A stretch of 64,000 bases of DNA from Bifidobacterium sp. ESL0690 (GCF_029392315.1 NZ_CP113939.1:1550001-1614000), one strand, 5' to 3'. Positions 8,539 to 20,645 are shown, counted from the first letter of the stretch. Made by a program: numbers and translations. Notes: generated by a model not told the origin, from the sequence alone.

Positions 8539-9867
8539 TCAACGGTCTTTACGAGGGAACGATGCCTCGACAATCGCTTCGCGCTCCATTGCGACGAACT
8601 GGCGCACGCACTGGGGCAACGCATACTTATCATGCGCTTCCTGCGCATATTTCAGGCCCCATGCCGTACGCTCCTGCGGATGCTCGATCCACCAATCGAT
8701 GCGGCGAACGAGCGCTTTGGCATTGCGGGCCGGGAAAACCGAGGAATCGGTCAACGCGAACTGGCTGGCGGCCGAAAGCGGCGAATCGGCGATGACCGGC
8801 ACCAAACCGGACGCGATGCCTTCCAACACGCTCAATGATTCGATGTCGACGATGGAGGGATGCACGAGCAAATCGGCTTGACGCAACAGATTCGGCATAT
8901 CCTCGTTGGCATGGAAACCGATATGCGCCGGCCTCGGCAACAATCGCTTGGCCAACCGACGAAGACGGCGTTGCAGCGGTCCGGTACCGCAGATGGTCAA
9001 ATCAATTTGCGAAGCATGCTTGCTTAACGCGACAGCACGAATCAACGTTTCATGGTCTTTTTCGTGGGTAAGCCGCCCGGAAGCGATGATGCGGAACACA
9101 CGCTGCGAGTGATTCGGGTCCCGAGCCGAGGTTCCGACACTGTCGTCCTTGCTGATTTCAATCGCCTTGTCGCCACGGCTGTCATTGATTTCTCCGTTCA
9201 AAGCCTCGGTGCTATTGCTGATTCCCTCATGTTGATTACATTCATTGTCTTCTTCATAAATAAGCCTATACTTCGCGGGATGAAACCGACTGGAATATCC
9301 GTTCGAGATGACATGCAATCGGGCTCGATAGCCGTGCGCCCGCAACTGGCGGGCAATCATTTCGCTTGGAGTGTGGATATGGCCGATATGACGATACAGC
9401 CAGAAATCGAAAAGATAATAGATCAGCGACGCAATGCCCGGGATATAACGCAATGGACCAGCGGAATACGTGACGTTTTCGGGTTGGAGATGGAAACCAG
9501 CAGTCACCGGTATGCCCATGGATTGCGCGACGGCGAGCGCATGCCGGCCGAACTTGAACGGCATATAGATATGTACTACATCAGCGCCTTCAAAGGCTTT
9601 GCGAAAAACCGTGTCATCGGGCTCGGCAAATTGCATCTGCTGCTTGGCCGCAAGCCACGAAACGAACGGCAAGTGATGCACGTTAACTGGATAATCGGGT
9701 GCGCCGACGCCAACCAATCGAACATGATGACCTTGACGTTCAAGCTCCTGAGCATACTGCAACGCCGAATTCGAGGTGCCGTTGCCGCGGTTGCCAACGG
9801 AGTCGACGACAAGCACGATGGTCAGCGGCTTGTCGGCTTCACCTGCGGCGTTTCGGGAATCTGGCAT
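8539..9867 (-). CDS. Glycosyltransferase, GT-B fold (GT4-like)
   Basis: 442 residues. N-terminal donor-independent Rossmann half (TIVLVVDSVGNRGNGTSN with a Gly-rich loop; VVHIYMPFKFGRHAL) and C-terminal nucleotide-sugar half (RIIASGRLTHEKDHETLIRA; LLVHPSIVDIESLSVLEGIASG, with the E-x7-E motif of retaining GT4 enzymes). No membrane segment. Between the halves is a hydrophilic insert of about 50 residues (EEDNECNQHEG...SARDPNHSQ) that other family members lack. Similar bifidobacterial proteins are thought to glycosylate lipids or surface polymers; the acceptor is unknown. AGGA lies about 10 nt before the ATG. Confidence 0.88.
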   Translation of the reverse strand: MPDSRNAAGEADKPLTIVLVVDSVGNRGNGTSNSALQYAQELERQGHHVRLVGVGAPDYPVNVHHLPFVSWLAAKQQMQFAEPDDTVFRKAFEGADVVHIYMPFKFGRHALAVAQSMGIPVTAGFHLQPENVTYSAGPLRYIPGIASLIYYLFDFWLYRHIGHIHTPSEMIARQLRAHGYRARLHVISNGYSSRFHPAKYRLIYEEDNECNQHEGISNSTEALNGEINDSRGDKAIEISKDDSVGTSARDPNHSQRVFRIIASGRLTHEKDHETLIRAVALSKHASQIDLTICGTGPLQRRLRRLAKRLLPRPAHIGFHANEDMPNLLRQADLLVHPSIVDIESLSVLEGIASGLVPVIADSPLSAASQFALTDSSVFPARNAKALVRRIDWWIEHPQERTAWGLKYAQEAHDKYALPQCVRQFVAMEREAIVEASFPRKDR

Positions 9868-10103
9868 AATTCAATCCTAACGCCGTTACGTAGTTCGCGG
9901 CTATCGAAATACAACAAGCGGATTTTGTCAAAGTTGTACGACATCTTGCATTCTTCAATGTATTAACTCTCCTGTTTAGCAACAGTCAATAATCATCGAA
10001 ATCCTTGATACTCTTTGCTTACGCAATATCGCGAATCACACAATCCATCAGTAATTATCAGATAGCAAATACACTCGGGGTTATCCCATGCGACAATGAA
10101 ATC

Positions 10104-11378
10104 ATGACCGCTGAAACCGCATCATCACCTGTCAATTACCCGCTGGGCAACCCGGCCGAATCCCACCAAACTCGCGTGCTCCTGCTTGGCTCAGGCGAGC
10201 TCGGACGCGAAATCGCCATCGAACTGACACGACTCGGGGCGTTCGTTATCGCTGCCGACAGCTATGAGCATGCGCCGGCCATGCAGATCGCGCAGGAAAG
10301 CCATGTGTTGGATATGACGAACGCCGTGGCGCTTAACAATTTAATCGGAGAGGTGCAGCCTTCGATTATCGTTCCTGAGGTCGAAGCCATTGCGACCGCC
10401 GAGTTGGCCAAAGCGGCCTCGAATGGCATCCAGGTTGTACCAAGCTCGCGCATCGCCGCGATCTGCATGGACCGTGAAGCCCTGCGAACGCTGATGCACG
10501 AAAAGCTGGGTTTGCCGACTACACCGTATCGTTTCGCGGGTTCATTTGATGAGCTGAAGGCAGGAGCACAAGCCGTCGGCTATCCATGTGTGGTCAAACC
10601 GGTGATGAGTTCCTCGGGACATGGCCAATCCGTGCTTCGTTCGGATGATGACCTCGAAGCGGCTTGGCGAGAGGCCCAAACCGGACGAAGGGACGTTAAG
10701 GACGGCGGCATTTCACGCGTCATCGTCGAAGCGTTCGCGCCACTTAATTACGAACTGACCATGCTCACGGTCTCTTCCAGTGCCGGCATCGTGGTCTGCT
10801 CCCCCATCGGCCAGTGGCAGGAAGACGGCGATTACCGCGAGTCTTGGCAGCCAGCGACTGTCAAACCGTCAGTTCTGCAAAAAGCGCAGGCTATCGCCCG
10901 GAAAGCGGTCTTCGGACTGGTCGATATCGCCCACGAAAACCACGAATATGGCTGGGGTGTTTTTGGCGTCGAACTGTTCGTTTTGAAGAACGGCGACGTA
11001 CTCTTCAACGAGGTCTCCCCTCGTCCGCACGACACGGGCATGGTAACCATGGTTTCCCAACATTTAAGCGAATTCGCCCTGCATGCCAGAGCCGTTCTGG
11101 GCATTCCGGTTACCGAGAAAGACGTTGCGCTAAGCCTCAAAAACGATGAAGTCGCAGCCAGCCATGCCGTAGTAGTCACCGGAACCGGCCAAGTCACGTT
11201 CACCAACGTTTCCCAAGCCCTCTCACAACCCGATACCGACCTGCGTATCTTCGGCAAGCCAACGGTAAACGGCCACCGTCGCATGGGCGTTGCTCTGGCT
11301 ATAGGTAGCGACGAAGCCGAGGCAAGAAACAAGGCTGCGCAGGTCTCCGATAATCTTGATATCACGATTGGCAAATGA
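10104..11378 (+). CDS. purT: Formate-dependent phosphoribosylglycinamide formyltransferase 2
   Basis: 424 residues from ATG 10104 (MTAETASSPV); the frame is open for 33 more codons upstream but that part has no homology-like character. ATP-grasp enzyme making formyl-GAR from GAR, formate and ATP, step 3 of purine synthesis without folate. RVLLLGSGELGREIAIELTRLG is the N-terminal signature; ATP-grasp residues include PCVVKPVMSSSGHGQS and NEVSPRPHDTGMVTM near the metal site. It stands first in the rightward run of purine genes, 3 kb after a formate-family channel. No clear Shine-Dalgarno, so translation may be leaderless or start slightly elsewhere. Confidence 0.94.
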   Translation: MTAETASSPVNYPLGNPAESHQTRVLLLGSGELGREIAIELTRLGAFVIAADSYEHAPAMQIAQESHVLDMTNAVALNNLIGEVQPSIIVPEVEAIATAELAKAASNGIQVVPSSRIAAICMDREALRTLMHEKLGLPTTPYRFAGSFDELKAGAQAVGYPCVVKPVMSSSGHGQSVLRSDDDLEAAWREAQTGRRDVKDGGISRVIVEAFAPLNYELTMLTVSSSAGIVVCSPIGQWQEDGDYRESWQPATVKPSVLQKAQAIARKAVFGLVDIAHENHEYGWGVFGVELFVLKNGDVLFNEVSPRPHDTGMVTMVSQHLSEFALHARAVLGIPVTEKDVALSLKNDEVAASHAVVVTGTGQVTFTNVSQALSQPDTDLRIFGKPTVNGHRRMGVALAIGSDEAEARNKAAQVSDNLDITIGK

Positions 11379-11751
11379 GCAAAGCCCCATCTATTTTGCG
11401 AGTTATAGTCAATTCCGCTTCCGACTTTAAAGAACACGAATTCATAAAAATTGTCGATTGCGATAATTCGATCAACGCAAGGCCGTACTGATATCTGAAA
11501 ACGGCTCAAGGGCGGAAAGAAAACTGACGGCAACTCGCCTGTTCGCGGATAATGGATGTAACAAGGAATTTACAATACCTGAATTTGGCGGGAAATAACG
11601 TGATTGGTAAAACGCTTCCGCGAAAGCAAAATAGCGATTGTCGAATTTTTTGCGCAGAATAATCGCCGGACTTGTTGGCTTCCATTGGTATATTTTTGAC
11701 GTAAGTTCACCTCATTCAATCAATCTCGTTACTCTACGGGAAGGGCGAATC
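11379..11751. other. Intergenic region purT-purC
   Basis: 373 bp without a convincing gene. It is more AT-rich than its flanks and must hold the purC promoter. I looked for a purine riboswitch core and for a PurR-type box and recognised neither. The only ordered element is the Shine-Dalgarno GGGAAGG just before purC. Confidence 0.5.
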
Positions 11752-12501
11752 ATGGAGAAACTGGATATGCTCTACAAGGGCAAAGCCAAGAAACTCTATT
11801 CAACGGATGACCCGAATGTACTCTGGGTCGAATATATGAATCAGGCCACCGCCGGCGACGGCGCGAAAAAGGCACAGATTCAAGGAAAAGGAAGTCTCAA
11901 CAACCGCATCACCACGGTTCTTTTCCGGCTGCTGGAAGCCGAAGGCGTCAAGACGGATTTCATCCGCCGCGTCTCCGACACCGAACAGCTCAACGAGAAA
12001 ATCACGATGTTTCCGCTTGAAATCATCATGCGCAACACCGCCGCCGGCTCCTTCGCCCAGCGTTACGGCATCAAGGAAGGCACCGAACTCAAGCGCCCGA
12101 TCCTCGAATTCTGCTTCAAATCCGACGAACTGCATGATCCGTTCATCAACGTCGACGGCATCGTGGCCCTTGGGCTGGCGACCGATGAGGAAATGGCCGA
12201 AGTCTCACGCCAAGCCCGTGATATCAACGAAAAGCTCACCAAGATCTTCCGCGACATCGATGTGAAACTCGTCGATTTCAAGATCGAGGAAGGTAAGAAC
12301 AAGGATGGCGAAATCGTTTTGGCCGACGAGATCACTCCGGATACTTGCAGACTTTGGGATTTGAAGGACGGTTCCGGCAAAGTCGAACATCTCGACAAAG
12401 ACCTCTTCCGCAGAGACCTCGGCGATATCATTCCCGCCTACGAGGAAATCTACAAACGACTGCTTGACCTGGCCGAGAGCCGAGGCGTCAAGGTCGAATG
12501 A
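11752..12501 (+). CDS. purC: Phosphoribosylaminoimidazole-succinocarboxamide synthase (SAICAR synthetase)
   Basis: 249 residues from ATG 11752, matching the compact bacterial PurC (about 240 residues). It joins CAIR and aspartate with ATP. Signatures seen: YKGKAKKLY at the N-terminus (ATP loop), [40 protein letters not shown] (substrate site) and [15 protein letters not shown] (metal/aspartate site). GGGAAGG lies 7-8 nt before the ATG, which fixes this start over the 38 extra upstream codons of the open frame. A strong terminator follows, so purC is at least partly a separate unit from purL. Confidence 0.97.
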   Translation: MEKLDMLYKGKAKKLYSTDDPNVLWVEYMNQATAGDGAKKAQIQGKGSLNNRITTVLFRLLEAEGVKTDFIRRVSDTEQLNEKITMFPLEIIMRNTAAGSFAQRYGIKEGTELKRPILEFCFKSDELHDPFINVDGIVALGLATDEEMAEVSRQARDINEKLTKIFRDIDVKLVDFKIEEGKNKDGEIVLADEITPDTCRLWDLKDGSGKVEHLDKDLFRRDLGDIIPAYEEIYKRLLDLAESRGVKVE

Positions 12502-12504
12502 CAT

Positions 12505-12546
12505 ATCGCTCGCATACCTTAATCACTGGTATGCGAGCGATTTTTG
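12505..12546 (+). terminator. Rho-independent terminator after purC
   Basis: Perfect 14-bp stem, ATCGCTCGCATACC (12505-12518) with GGTATGCGAGCGAT (12528-12541), 9-nt loop, then a T-run. It begins 3 bp after the purC stop. Confidence 0.93.
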
Positions 12547-12638
12547 GTTATTGCGCAATGTGCCGTTTCCAAGCCATTTCTTCATTTCCCAATTCTTTCC
12601 CTCTCAACCACTTGACTCAGCTACGCTAAGGAACATCA

Positions 12639-15600
12639 GTGCTTTCAACAGTTTTTCGCGTGTATGTAGAAAAGAAACCCGGCTTTGACGTCGAGGCCAG
12701 CAATCTTACGGCCGAACTGCGGGATGTGCTCGGACTCACCGGGCTCGAGCGCGTCCGCATCATCAACCGCTACGATGCTCAAGGTTTGGATGCCGCGCTT
12801 TTCGAAGCGGCCATCCCCACGGTTTTCAGTGAACCTCCGGTGGACACCGCAACACGAGACCTGCCCGACTTGGGCGGCGCACAGGTTTTCGCGGTGGAAT
12901 ATCTGCCGGGTCAATTCGACCAGCGTGCGGAATCGGCCAGCCAGTGCATCCAGCTCTTGAGCCAAGGGACCCGGCCGGACGTGCGGACGGCGAAAATCTA
13001 TGCGCTATATGGCAATCTGTCCGCCGATGACATCACGGCCATCAAACGTTACGTCATCAATCCTGTCGATGCGCACGAAACCGGACTTGAGACGCGCGAA
13101 ACGTTGGAAACCGAGGTCAAAGTTCCCTCCGACGTCGAGGTAATCGACGGGTTCAACGAGTTTGATGACGCCGGATTGCAGCGTTTCATCGCCGAACGTG
13201 GACTGGCAATGGATCTGGGCGATGCCAAGTGCTGCCAGACCTACTTCCGGGGTGAACACCGCGAACCGACCATCACCGAAATCAAGGTGATCGACACCTA
13301 TTGGTCTGATCACTGCCGTCACACCACCTTCGGCACCGAGCTGACGAAGGTCGATATCGACGATAGCGTGGTCAAGGCTGCATTCGAGCGCTACCTCAGA
13401 GTTCGGGAAAATCTGGGACGCACCAATAAACCTGTGACGTTGATGGATATGGGCACCATCGGCGCGAAGGAACTCGAAGCCGAGGACGAGCTGGCCGGGC
13501 TCGACAAGTCCGAGGAAATCAATGCCTGCACCGTCAAGATCAAGGTGGACGTCGATGGCAAGTCCGAGGACTGGCTGTTCCTGTTCAAGAACGAGACGCA
13601 CAACCATCCCACGGAAATCGAGCCGTTTGGCGGGGCCGCCACCTGCATCGGCGGCTGCATCCGCGATCCGCTTTCTGGACGTGCCTACGTCTATCAGGCC
13701 ATGCGTGTCACCGGAGCCGGCGACCCGCGCGTTCCTGTCTCACAGACACTGGAAGGCAAGCTGCCGCAACGCAAACTCGTCACCACAGCCGCACAAGGTT
13801 ATTCCTCATACGGCAACCAAATCGGGCTAGCTACCGGACAAGTCAATGAAATCTATCATCCCGGATACGTCGCCAAACGCATGGAAGTCGGAGCCGTGGT
13901 CGGCGCGGCACCGGCTGCCAACGTGCGCCGCGAAACCCCGACGCCGGGCGACAAGATCATCCTTTTAGGCGGACGTACCGGACGTGACGGCATCGGCGGT
14001 GCGACCGGTGCTTCCAAGGCTCAGGATACGGATAGCCTCATGGAATCGGGAGCCGAGGTGCAGAAGGGCAACGCGACCGTGGAACGCAAGCTGCAACGGC
14101 TGTTCCGCCGCCAGGATGCCAGCGTGCTCATCAAGCGCTGCAATGATTTCGGTGCTGGTGGTGTATCCGTGGCGACCGGCGAAATCGCCGACGGCTTGCG
14201 GATTGACCTTGATAAGGTTCCCAAGAAATATGAGGGCTTGGACGGCACGGAACTAGCTATTTCCGAGTCCCAAGAACGCATGGCGGTTGATGTGGCCGAC
14301 GAGGACGTGGACGAATTTCTGCGCTACGCACGCGAGGAGAACCTTGAAGCCACGGTCATCGCCACCGTCACTGCCGAACCGCGTATGGTCATGGATTGGC
14401 GCGGCAAACGCATCGTTGATCTCTCCCGCGAATTCCTCGCCTCGAACGGCGCCGCAAAACATCAGAATGTCCATGTACTGCCGGCCGAAGATTACACAGT
14501 TCCCCATGATTGGGAATCCGGCAATCTGCGTGAACGCCTGACTTCATTGGTCAGCGACATCAATATCGCCGGGAACAAGGGTCTTGCCGAGCGTTTTGAT
14601 TCCACTATCGGTGCCGGCACCGTACTGATGCCCTTCGGCGGGCGCAAGCAGCTCACGCCGAGTCAAGCCATGGTTGCCAAGCTTCCCGTGCCCAGCGGAC
14701 TGACGCACACGGCGAGCGCCATGGCATGGGGCTTCAACCCGTATATCACGGAACGCAACCAATTCGCCGGAGCCTATCTGGCCGTGGTCGAATCAATCTC
14801 TAAGCTCGTCGCCTCGGGCTTCACCAGAGAGAACGCCTATCTCAGTTTCCAGGAATATTTCGGCAAACTCCACCAGGACCCCGAACGTTGGGGCAAGCCA
14901 ACCGCGGCATTGCTCGGTGCTTTGAGCGCTCAGCTTGACCTCAAGGTCGGAGCCATCGGCGGCAAGGATTCGATGAGCGGCAGCTTCGAGCAGGACGGCC
15001 GGGAACTGGACGTGCCGCCGACGCTGATTTCCTTCGCCGTGTCCACCGGAAATATGAACGGTGCAGTATCCCCGGAATTCAAGGGTTCCGGACATCGTAT
15101 CGTGCGTATAGCACCGGAACGGTATGGATACGATACCACTTCCGAAAATACAAACGATGCCGAAAGCGCGTACCGGCTTATTCCCAATTCCGACGATTTG
15201 CTCGGGACGTTGGCATTGGTCGAACAACTGACCGCCACCAACCAGGTTCTCGCAATTTCGACACCAGGTTATGGTGCCATTGCCGAAGCCCTGTTCAAGA
15301 TGACCCTGGGCAACCAAATCGGCGTCAGGCTGAACAACGACATCAATCTCGATGCCTTGTTCGAACCTGCGTATGGTTCCTTTATTGTGGAGCTTGCCGA
15401 AGGCGCCGAAGTGCCTGAAAGCAATGAGCAGGTCAATGTCGAAGTCATCGGTATGACCACCACTACTTATGAATTCACTGCGGCCGGCGAAACCGTCGAC
15501 CTCGGCGAATTGCAGGACGTTTGGGAATCCGCGATGGAGGAAATCTTCCCCTATCGCAGCCATAGCGTCAACGGCAAAACCACCACAACGGAGAACATTC

Positions 15601-16586
15601 AAACGGCTTCAAATGAACCCTCCGTACAACTCTCCGCCAAAAATGAAACAGGCACGCAGACCATCAGCTACCGTAAGGGCCAGCAAGCTTTCTATACCGG
15701 CAGCCCACTCAAAGCTAAGCCGCGCGTACTCATTCCGGTATTCCCCGGCAATAACTGTGAGTACGATGCTGCGGCCGCGTTCGAGGCGGCAGGTGCCGAC
15801 CCGCACACGTTGATCGTCAACAACCTCTCTCCCGAAGCCGTGGCACAATCCTCACGCCAACTGGCCGAGGAAATTAGGGCCAGCCAGATCGTCATGATTC
15901 CCGGAGGCTTCTCAGGCGGCGACGAACCAGACGGATCGGCGAAATTCATCACCGCCTTCTTCCGTGCCCCGGCCGTGGCCGATGCCGTGCGCGACTTGCT
16001 GAACAACCGTGACGGCTTGATGTTGGGTATCTGCAACGGATTCCAAGCACTCATCAAACTCGGTCTCGTGCCCTTCGGTGACATCGTCGAGCCCAGCGAA
16101 CACCAGCCGACACTGACGTTCAACACCATCGGACGGCATCAAAGCCGTTTGGTGCGCACCCGGGTTTCCAGCGATCTTTCGCCTTGGATGGCTGGCAGCG
16201 AGGTCGGCGATATCTACACCATCCCGATTTCGCACGGCGAAGGCAGGTTCGTGGCTACACGGGAACAGATTCAGCAACTCGCCGACAATGGCCAAATCGC
16301 CGCACAGTACGTGGACGAAGACGGCAAGGCGAGCATGAATCTAGCCGATAATCCGAACGGTTCCATGGCTTCCGTGGAGGCACTGACCAGCCCTGACGGA
16401 CGAGTACTCGGCAAGATGGGTCATTCCGAGCGTCGGGGTGACGGACTGTATTTGAACGTTCCCGGCCGTGAGTTCCAGCCGATTTTCGAGGCTGGAGTCC
16501 GCTATTTCACAGGAGTTGCGGCAACAGTCGAGGAACCGATGAACGCAAACAATCTGAACGACCAAACAGGCGAAAGGACGGTCTGA
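12639..16586 (+). CDS. purL: Phosphoribosylformylglycinamidine synthase, single-chain form
   Basis: 1315 residues: the long form with synthetase and glutaminase in one chain, not the PurL/PurQ/PurS split form. It converts FGAR and glutamine to FGAM. The synthetase part shows [13 protein letters not shown] and [22 protein letters not shown]; the C-terminal class I amidotransferase has Cys1132 in [10 protein letters not shown], and His1199 and Glu1201 in PISHGEGRF. Start is GTG 12639 with AAGGA 7-8 nt upstream. A linker rich in Thr/Ser/Asn ([17 protein letters not shown], about residues 980-1010) separates the halves. purF begins one base after its stop. Confidence 0.97.
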   Translation: MLSTVFRVYVEKKPGFDVEASNLTAELRDVLGLTGLERVRIINRYDAQGLDAALFEAAIPTVFSEPPVDTATRDLPDLGGAQVFAVEYLPGQFDQRAESASQCIQLLSQGTRPDVRTAKIYALYGNLSADDITAIKRYVINPVDAHETGLETRETLETEVKVPSDVEVIDGFNEFDDAGLQRFIAERGLAMDLGDAKCCQTYFRGEHREPTITEIKVIDTYWSDHCRHTTFGTELTKVDIDDSVVKAAFERYLRVRENLGRTNKPVTLMDMGTIGAKELEAEDELAGLDKSEEINACTVKIKVDVDGKSEDWLFLFKNETHNHPTEIEPFGGAATCIGGCIRDPLSGRAYVYQAMRVTGAGDPRVPVSQTLEGKLPQRKLVTTAAQGYSSYGNQIGLATGQVNEIYHPGYVAKRMEVGAVVGAAPAANVRRETPTPGDKIILLGGRTGRDGIGGATGASKAQDTDSLMESGAEVQKGNATVERKLQRLFRRQDASVLIKRCNDFGAGGVSVATGEIADGLRIDLDKVPKKYEGLDGTELAISESQERMAVDVADEDVDEFLRYAREENLEATVIATVTAEPRMVMDWRGKRIVDLSREFLASNGAAKHQNVHVLPAEDYTVPHDWESGNLRERLTSLVSDINIAGNKGLAERFDSTIGAGTVLMPFGGRKQLTPSQAMVAKLPVPSGLTHTASAMAWGFNPYITERNQFAGAYLAVVESISKLVASGFTRENAYLSFQEYFGKLHQDPERWGKPTAALLGALSAQLDLKVGAIGGKDSMSGSFEQDGRELDVPPTLISFAVSTGNMNGAVSPEFKGSGHRIVRIAPERYGYDTTSENTNDAESAYRLIPNSDDLLGTLALVEQLTATNQVLAISTPGYGAIAEALFKMTLGNQIGVRLNNDINLDALFEPAYGSFIVELAEGAEVPESNEQVNVEVIGMTTTTYEFTAAGETVDLGELQDVWESAMEEIFPYRSHSVNGKTTTTENIQTASNEPSVQLSAKNETGTQTISYRKGQQAFYTGSPLKAKPRVLIPVFPGNNCEYDAAAAFEAAGADPHTLIVNNLSPEAVAQSSRQLAEEIRASQIVMIPGGFSGGDEPDGSAKFITAFFRAPAVADAVRDLLNNRDGLMLGICNGFQALIKLGLVPFGDIVEPSEHQPTLTFNTIGRHQSRLVRTRVSSDLSPWMAGSEVGDIYTIPISHGEGRFVATREQIQQLADNGQIAAQYVDEDGKASMNLADNPNGSMASVEALTSPDGRVLGKMGHSERRGDGLYLNVPGREFQPIFEAGVRYFTGVAATVEEPMNANNLNDQTGERTV

Positions 16587-16587
16587 G

Positions 16588-18153
16588 ATGTCATTCGAAT
16601 TCGAAAACATTCACGAAGAATGCGGACTGTTCGGCGTATGGGGCCATCCCGAAGCCGCGCGCCTGACCTACTTCGGCCTGCACGCCCTCCAGCACCGCGG
16701 ACAGGAAGGCGCCGGCATGGTCTCCAACGACCACGGCAGGCTGATCGGCCATCGCGGGCTGGGACTGTTGACGGAAGTGTTCCACGACGAGCATGAGATC
16801 GAACGACTCACCGGAGACCGCGCCATCGGCCACGTTCGTTACGCCACCAGCGGCTCCAGTGGCATCGACAACATCCAGCCGTTCATTTTCCGCTTCCACG
16901 ACGGCGACTTCGCTCTGGCTCACAATGGCAATCTCACCAATTGCATCGCCTTGCGCGCCAAATTGGAGAACGAGGGGGCCATCTTCCACTCGAACTCCGA
17001 CACCGAAGTGCTGATGCACCTGATTCGACGCTCGAACAAACCCACGTTCGTCGAAAAACTCAAGGAAGCCCTCAACACCGTCCATGGCGGGTTCGCCTAC
17101 CTGCTGATGACCGAGGACGCGATGATCGGAGCGCTTGACCCGAACGGTTTCCGCCCGCTTTCGCTCGGCCGAATGAGCAACGGGGCCTACGTGCTGGCCA
17201 GCGAAACCTGCGCTCTGGATACGGTCGGTGCCGAGCTCGTGCGCGACATCCGACCCGGCGAAATCGTGGTCGTAAACGATGACGGTTACCGGATTCTGAC
17301 CTATACCGATAAAACCCAACTCGCCATCTGCTCGATGGAATTCATCTACTTCGCCCGCCCGGATTCGAACATCTACGGCGTCAACGTCCATTCCGCCCGC
17401 AAACGCATGGGTGCGCGGCTTGCCAAGGAAGCACCGGTCGACGCGGATATGGTCATCGGCGTGCCGAACTCCTCGCTTTCCGCCGCTTCCGGTTACGCCG
17501 AAGCCAGCGGATTGCCGAACGAGATGGGACTTATCAAGAATCAATACATCGCCCGCACGTTCATTCAGCCCACGCAGGAACTGCGCGAGCAAGGTGTACG
17601 GATGAAACTTTCGGCGGTCCGCGGCGTAGTCAAAGGCAAACGAATCATCGTCATCGACGATTCCATCGTGCGCGGCACCACTTCGAAACGCATCGTCCAG
17701 CTTCTGCGCGAGGCAGGAGCTGCGGAAGTACACATGCGTATCAGCTCACCGCCGCTAAAATATCCGTGCTTCTACGGCATCGACATTTCGACCACCCGCG
17801 AACTGATCGCCGCACGCATGAGTGTCGAGGAAATAAGAAAATACATCGGCGCCGATTCGTTGCAATTCCTAAGCCTTGACGGTCTTATCGAATCCATTGG
17901 GCTCAATGCCGACGCACCTTACGGAGGCCTATGCGTCGCCTATTTCAACGGCGATTACCCCACCGCTTTGGATGATTACGAGGACGAATTCCTCGCCTCG
18001 TTGAAACCAGAGGAACGTGAGCGCCTGCCGCATTTCGCCAAATACGAAAGCCAATACGTCGACAACGAATACAGCAGCGCAGAATCATCCGAACAAAACG
18101 GCAGCAGCGCAAGCGTCGCTGACACTACCAGCACCACCACAAGGAGGGCATAG
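16588..18153 (+). CDS. purF: Amidophosphoribosyltransferase
   Basis: 521 residues. Makes phosphoribosylamine from PRPP and glutamine, the first committed purine step. [12 protein letters not shown]: an 11-residue propeptide precedes the N-terminal nucleophile Cys12, so the protein is expected to be processed. The PRPP loop is [11 protein letters not shown] (residues 355-365) in the type I phosphoribosyltransferase domain. GESQRGQEGAG-like glutaminase features are seen as [11 protein letters not shown]. The last 25 residues are a Ser/Thr-rich tail ([15 protein letters not shown]...) outside the conserved core. Starts one base after purL; purM follows with AAGGAGG inside the purF tail. Confidence 0.97.
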   Translation: MSFEFENIHEECGLFGVWGHPEAARLTYFGLHALQHRGQEGAGMVSNDHGRLIGHRGLGLLTEVFHDEHEIERLTGDRAIGHVRYATSGSSGIDNIQPFIFRFHDGDFALAHNGNLTNCIALRAKLENEGAIFHSNSDTEVLMHLIRRSNKPTFVEKLKEALNTVHGGFAYLLMTEDAMIGALDPNGFRPLSLGRMSNGAYVLASETCALDTVGAELVRDIRPGEIVVVNDDGYRILTYTDKTQLAICSMEFIYFARPDSNIYGVNVHSARKRMGARLAKEAPVDADMVIGVPNSSLSAASGYAEASGLPNEMGLIKNQYIARTFIQPTQELREQGVRMKLSAVRGVVKGKRIIVIDDSIVRGTTSKRIVQLLREAGAAEVHMRISSPPLKYPCFYGIDISTTRELIAARMSVEEIRKYIGADSLQFLSLDGLIESIGLNADAPYGGLCVAYFNGDYPTALDDYEDEFLASLKPEERERLPHFAKYESQYVDNEYSSAESSEQNGSSASVADTTSTTTRRA

Positions 18154-18154
18154 C

Positions 18155-19195
18155 ATGCCTCAAGCATACGAACAAGCGGGAGTCAGCGTCGAGGCCGGAT
18201 ACGAGGTCGTCCGGCGCATCAAGTCGCACGTCGCTCGAACCAACCGACCTGGTGTGGTCGGCGGTATCGGGGGGTTCGGCGGGCTTTTCGATTTGGCCAG
18301 CCTCGGGTATAAGGAACCGATGCTGGTCTCCGGCACCGACGGCGTCGGCACCAAGCTCATGGTGGCCAAAATGGCCGGCAAGCATGACACCATCGGCATC
18401 GACTGCGTGGCGATGTGCGTCAACGACATCGCAGCCCAGGGCGCGCAACCACTGTTCTTCCTTGATTACATCGCCTGCGGCAAGAACGACCCGGCACTTC
18501 TGGAACAGGTCGTTTCCGGTGTGGCCGACGGCTGCGTTCAAGCGGAATCCGCGCTTATTGGCGGAGAAACGGCAGAAATGCCCGGTATGTATGACGAAAA
18601 CGAATATGACTTGGCTGGATTCGCGGTCGGTGTCGCCGAAAAATCCGCCATCGTGGACGGCTCGGGCATCCATGAGGGCGACGCATTGATTGGTTTGGAA
18701 TCCTCAGGTGTTCATTCCAACGGATTCTCATTGGTACGCGAAGCGCTTTTTAACGAAGCCGGCTATACCGTCGATACGAAACTCGACGAACTGGGCGACG
18801 CCACGTTGGGCGATGTTCTGCTCACCCCGACGAAAATCTATGTGAAGGCGCTCAAGCCGCTCTTTGCCGCAGGGCTTATCAAAGGCGTCGCACACGTCAC
18901 TGGCGGTGGGTTCATCGAGAACATTCCCCGTATGATTCCCGCCGGCCTTGCTGCTTCGATCAAAATCGGCACCTGGAGCATTCCGCCGATTTTCGACATC
19001 ATCGAACGCGCCGGCAGCATCGATCATGAAGAAATGTTCAATGTCTTCAACATGGGCATAGGCATGGTGCTGGCCGTCGACCCGGCGAATGTAAAGCAGG
19101 CACTTACAACCCTTGAATCGGTGGGCGAAACCGGCCACATCATCGGCTCGATTACCACCGAACCCGGAGATGCGCAACGCGTACGATTCGAATGA
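18155..19195 (+). CDS. purM: Phosphoribosylformylglycinamidine cyclo-ligase (AIR synthetase)
   Basis: 346 residues from ATG 18155, fixed by AAGGAGG at 18141-18147, one base after the purF stop. Closes the imidazole ring of FGAM using ATP. Family marks: [56 protein letters not shown] and [14 protein letters not shown]. Length matches the family (about 345). It is co-transcribed with purL and purF; a 112-bp gap then separates it from purD. Confidence 0.97.
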   Translation: MPQAYEQAGVSVEAGYEVVRRIKSHVARTNRPGVVGGIGGFGGLFDLASLGYKEPMLVSGTDGVGTKLMVAKMAGKHDTIGIDCVAMCVNDIAAQGAQPLFFLDYIACGKNDPALLEQVVSGVADGCVQAESALIGGETAEMPGMYDENEYDLAGFAVGVAEKSAIVDGSGIHEGDALIGLESSGVHSNGFSLVREALFNEAGYTVDTKLDELGDATLGDVLLTPTKIYVKALKPLFAAGLIKGVAHVTGGGFIENIPRMIPAGLAASIKIGTWSIPPIFDIIERAGSIDHEEMFNVFNMGIGMVLAVDPANVKQALTTLESVGETGHIIGSITTEPGDAQRVRFE

Positions 19196-19307
19196 TTTGT
19201 ACTGTGTTTATCAGACAATATAAATCATTAAAATAGACTAAGTATTTGGTGCAAAGCTAGGAACTGCAACTTAATTGAATAAGGCAGAAACTGCGGAAGG
19301 ACACGAA

Positions 19308-20645
19308 ATGGGTATGAAGGTTTTGGTCATCGGATCAGGTGCGCGCGAGCACGCCATCGCCGCCACGCTGCTCAAAGGCGCAAGCGTCGACGAAGTCACC
19401 GTCGCACCCGGCAACCCCGGCATGGAACTCGACGGCATCCGCACCACCCACATCGACCCGTCCAATCACGCGGCGCTTATCGAGTTCATGCAGTCCAGCG
19501 GCTACGACTGGGCGCTCGTCGGCCCCGAAGTGCCGCTGATGCATGGCATCGTCGACGATTTCCGCGAAGTCGGCCTCAAAGCGTTCGGCCCCACCCGCGC
19601 CGCGGCCCAGGTCGAAGGCTCGAAGGATTTCGCAAAACAGCTCATGGCCCGCCACGCCATTCCGACCGCCGCCTACCGCACGTTCACCGATTACGACGCG
19701 GCTGCAGCCTATGTTGCCGAACACGGAGCACCCATCGTCATCAAGGCCGACGGACTGGCCGCCGGAAAGGGCGTGACCGTCGCGCTTGACACGCAGACAG
19801 CGCTCGGCGCGCTTGAAGACATTTTCGTCGAACGTCGTTTTGGCAATGACGATCTGAAAGTAGTTATCGAGGACTTCCTCGAAGGCCAGGAATTCTCCCT
19901 GATGAGCTTCGTCAACGGTACCGAATTCTGGCCAATGCCCATCTCGCAGGACCACAAGCGCGCATACGACGGCGACAAGGGCCCGAACACCGGCGGTATG
20001 GGAGCCTATAGTCCCGTCCCGCAAGTCAGCGACGACACGGTCGAACAGGCCATCAACACCATCATCCGCCCCACCGTCGAGGCGTTGGCCGAAGAAGGCA
20101 CCCCATTCACGGGCATTCTTTACGCCGGCCTTATCGCCACCGACGATGGACCAAAAGTCATCGAATTCAACGCACGTTTTGGAGACCCGGAGACGGAAGC
20201 CGTACTGCCGTTGCTTACCAGCGACCTCGACGAAGGTATCAACGCCATCCTCAACGACGAACAACCAACATTCACCTGGCGCACGAATGCCACCGCGCTT
20301 GGTGTGGTGCTGGCCGCCAAAGGTTACCCTGGCAAGCCGAAGAAAGGCACCTTGGTTCCAGCCATCCCCACTGACTCAGATTCCCATATCTATTACGCCG
20401 GCGTGAAAAAGCCGAAGCATCCCGAAAATCAGGATCCTGCCGATTTGATCTCTTCAACCGGCCTGGTCTCCTCCTCCGGCCGCGTCTTGGTCTACGAAAC
20501 CGTCGCCCCCACTCTCCAAGCCGCGCAGTCGAAAATCTACGACACTTTGGACACACTGAACACCACCGGCTTCTTCTACCGCCACGACATCGGCGCGAAA
20601 GCTCTAGAAGCTATTGTTCCGAATAACCCGAATCATATTGAATAG
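19308..20645 (+). CDS. purD: Phosphoribosylamine-glycine ligase (GAR synthetase)
   Basis: 445 residues from ATG 19308, preceded by GGAAGG at about 8 nt; an in-frame TTG at 19275 lacks a site. ATP-grasp ligase joining phosphoribosylamine and glycine. Signatures: MKVLVIGSGAREHAIA at the start, FGPTRAAAQVEGSKDFAKQ, IKADGLAAGKGV (ATP lysines) and EFNARFGDPETEA (metal site). The 112-bp gap after purM holds its likely own promoter, though I could not fix the boxes. It ends at a shared bidirectional terminator with the convergent phosphoglycerol transferase gene. Confidence 0.97.
   Translation: MGMKVLVIGSGAREHAIAATLLKGASVDEVTVAPGNPGMELDGIRTTHIDPSNHAALIEFMQSSGYDWALVGPEVPLMHGIVDDFREVGLKAFGPTRAAAQVEGSKDFAKQLMARHAIPTAAYRTFTDYDAAAAYVAEHGAPIVIKADGLAAGKGVTVALDTQTALGALEDIFVERRFGNDDLKVVIEDFLEGQEFSLMSFVNGTEFWPMPISQDHKRAYDGDKGPNTGGMGAYSPVPQVSDDTVEQAINTIIRPTVEALAEEGTPFTGILYAGLIATDDGPKVIEFNARFGDPETEAVLPLLTSDLDEGINAILNDEQPTFTWRTNATALGVVLAAKGYPGKPKKGTLVPAIPTDSDSHIYYAGVKKPKHPENQDPADLISSTGLVSSSGRVLVYETVAPTLQAAQSKIYDTLDTLNTTGFFYRHDIGAKALEAIVPNNPNHIE

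Noticed and set aside
11379..11751. Purine riboswitch or PurR box before purC
   Set aside because: I found neither the conserved purine aptamer loops nor a recognisable PurR dyad.
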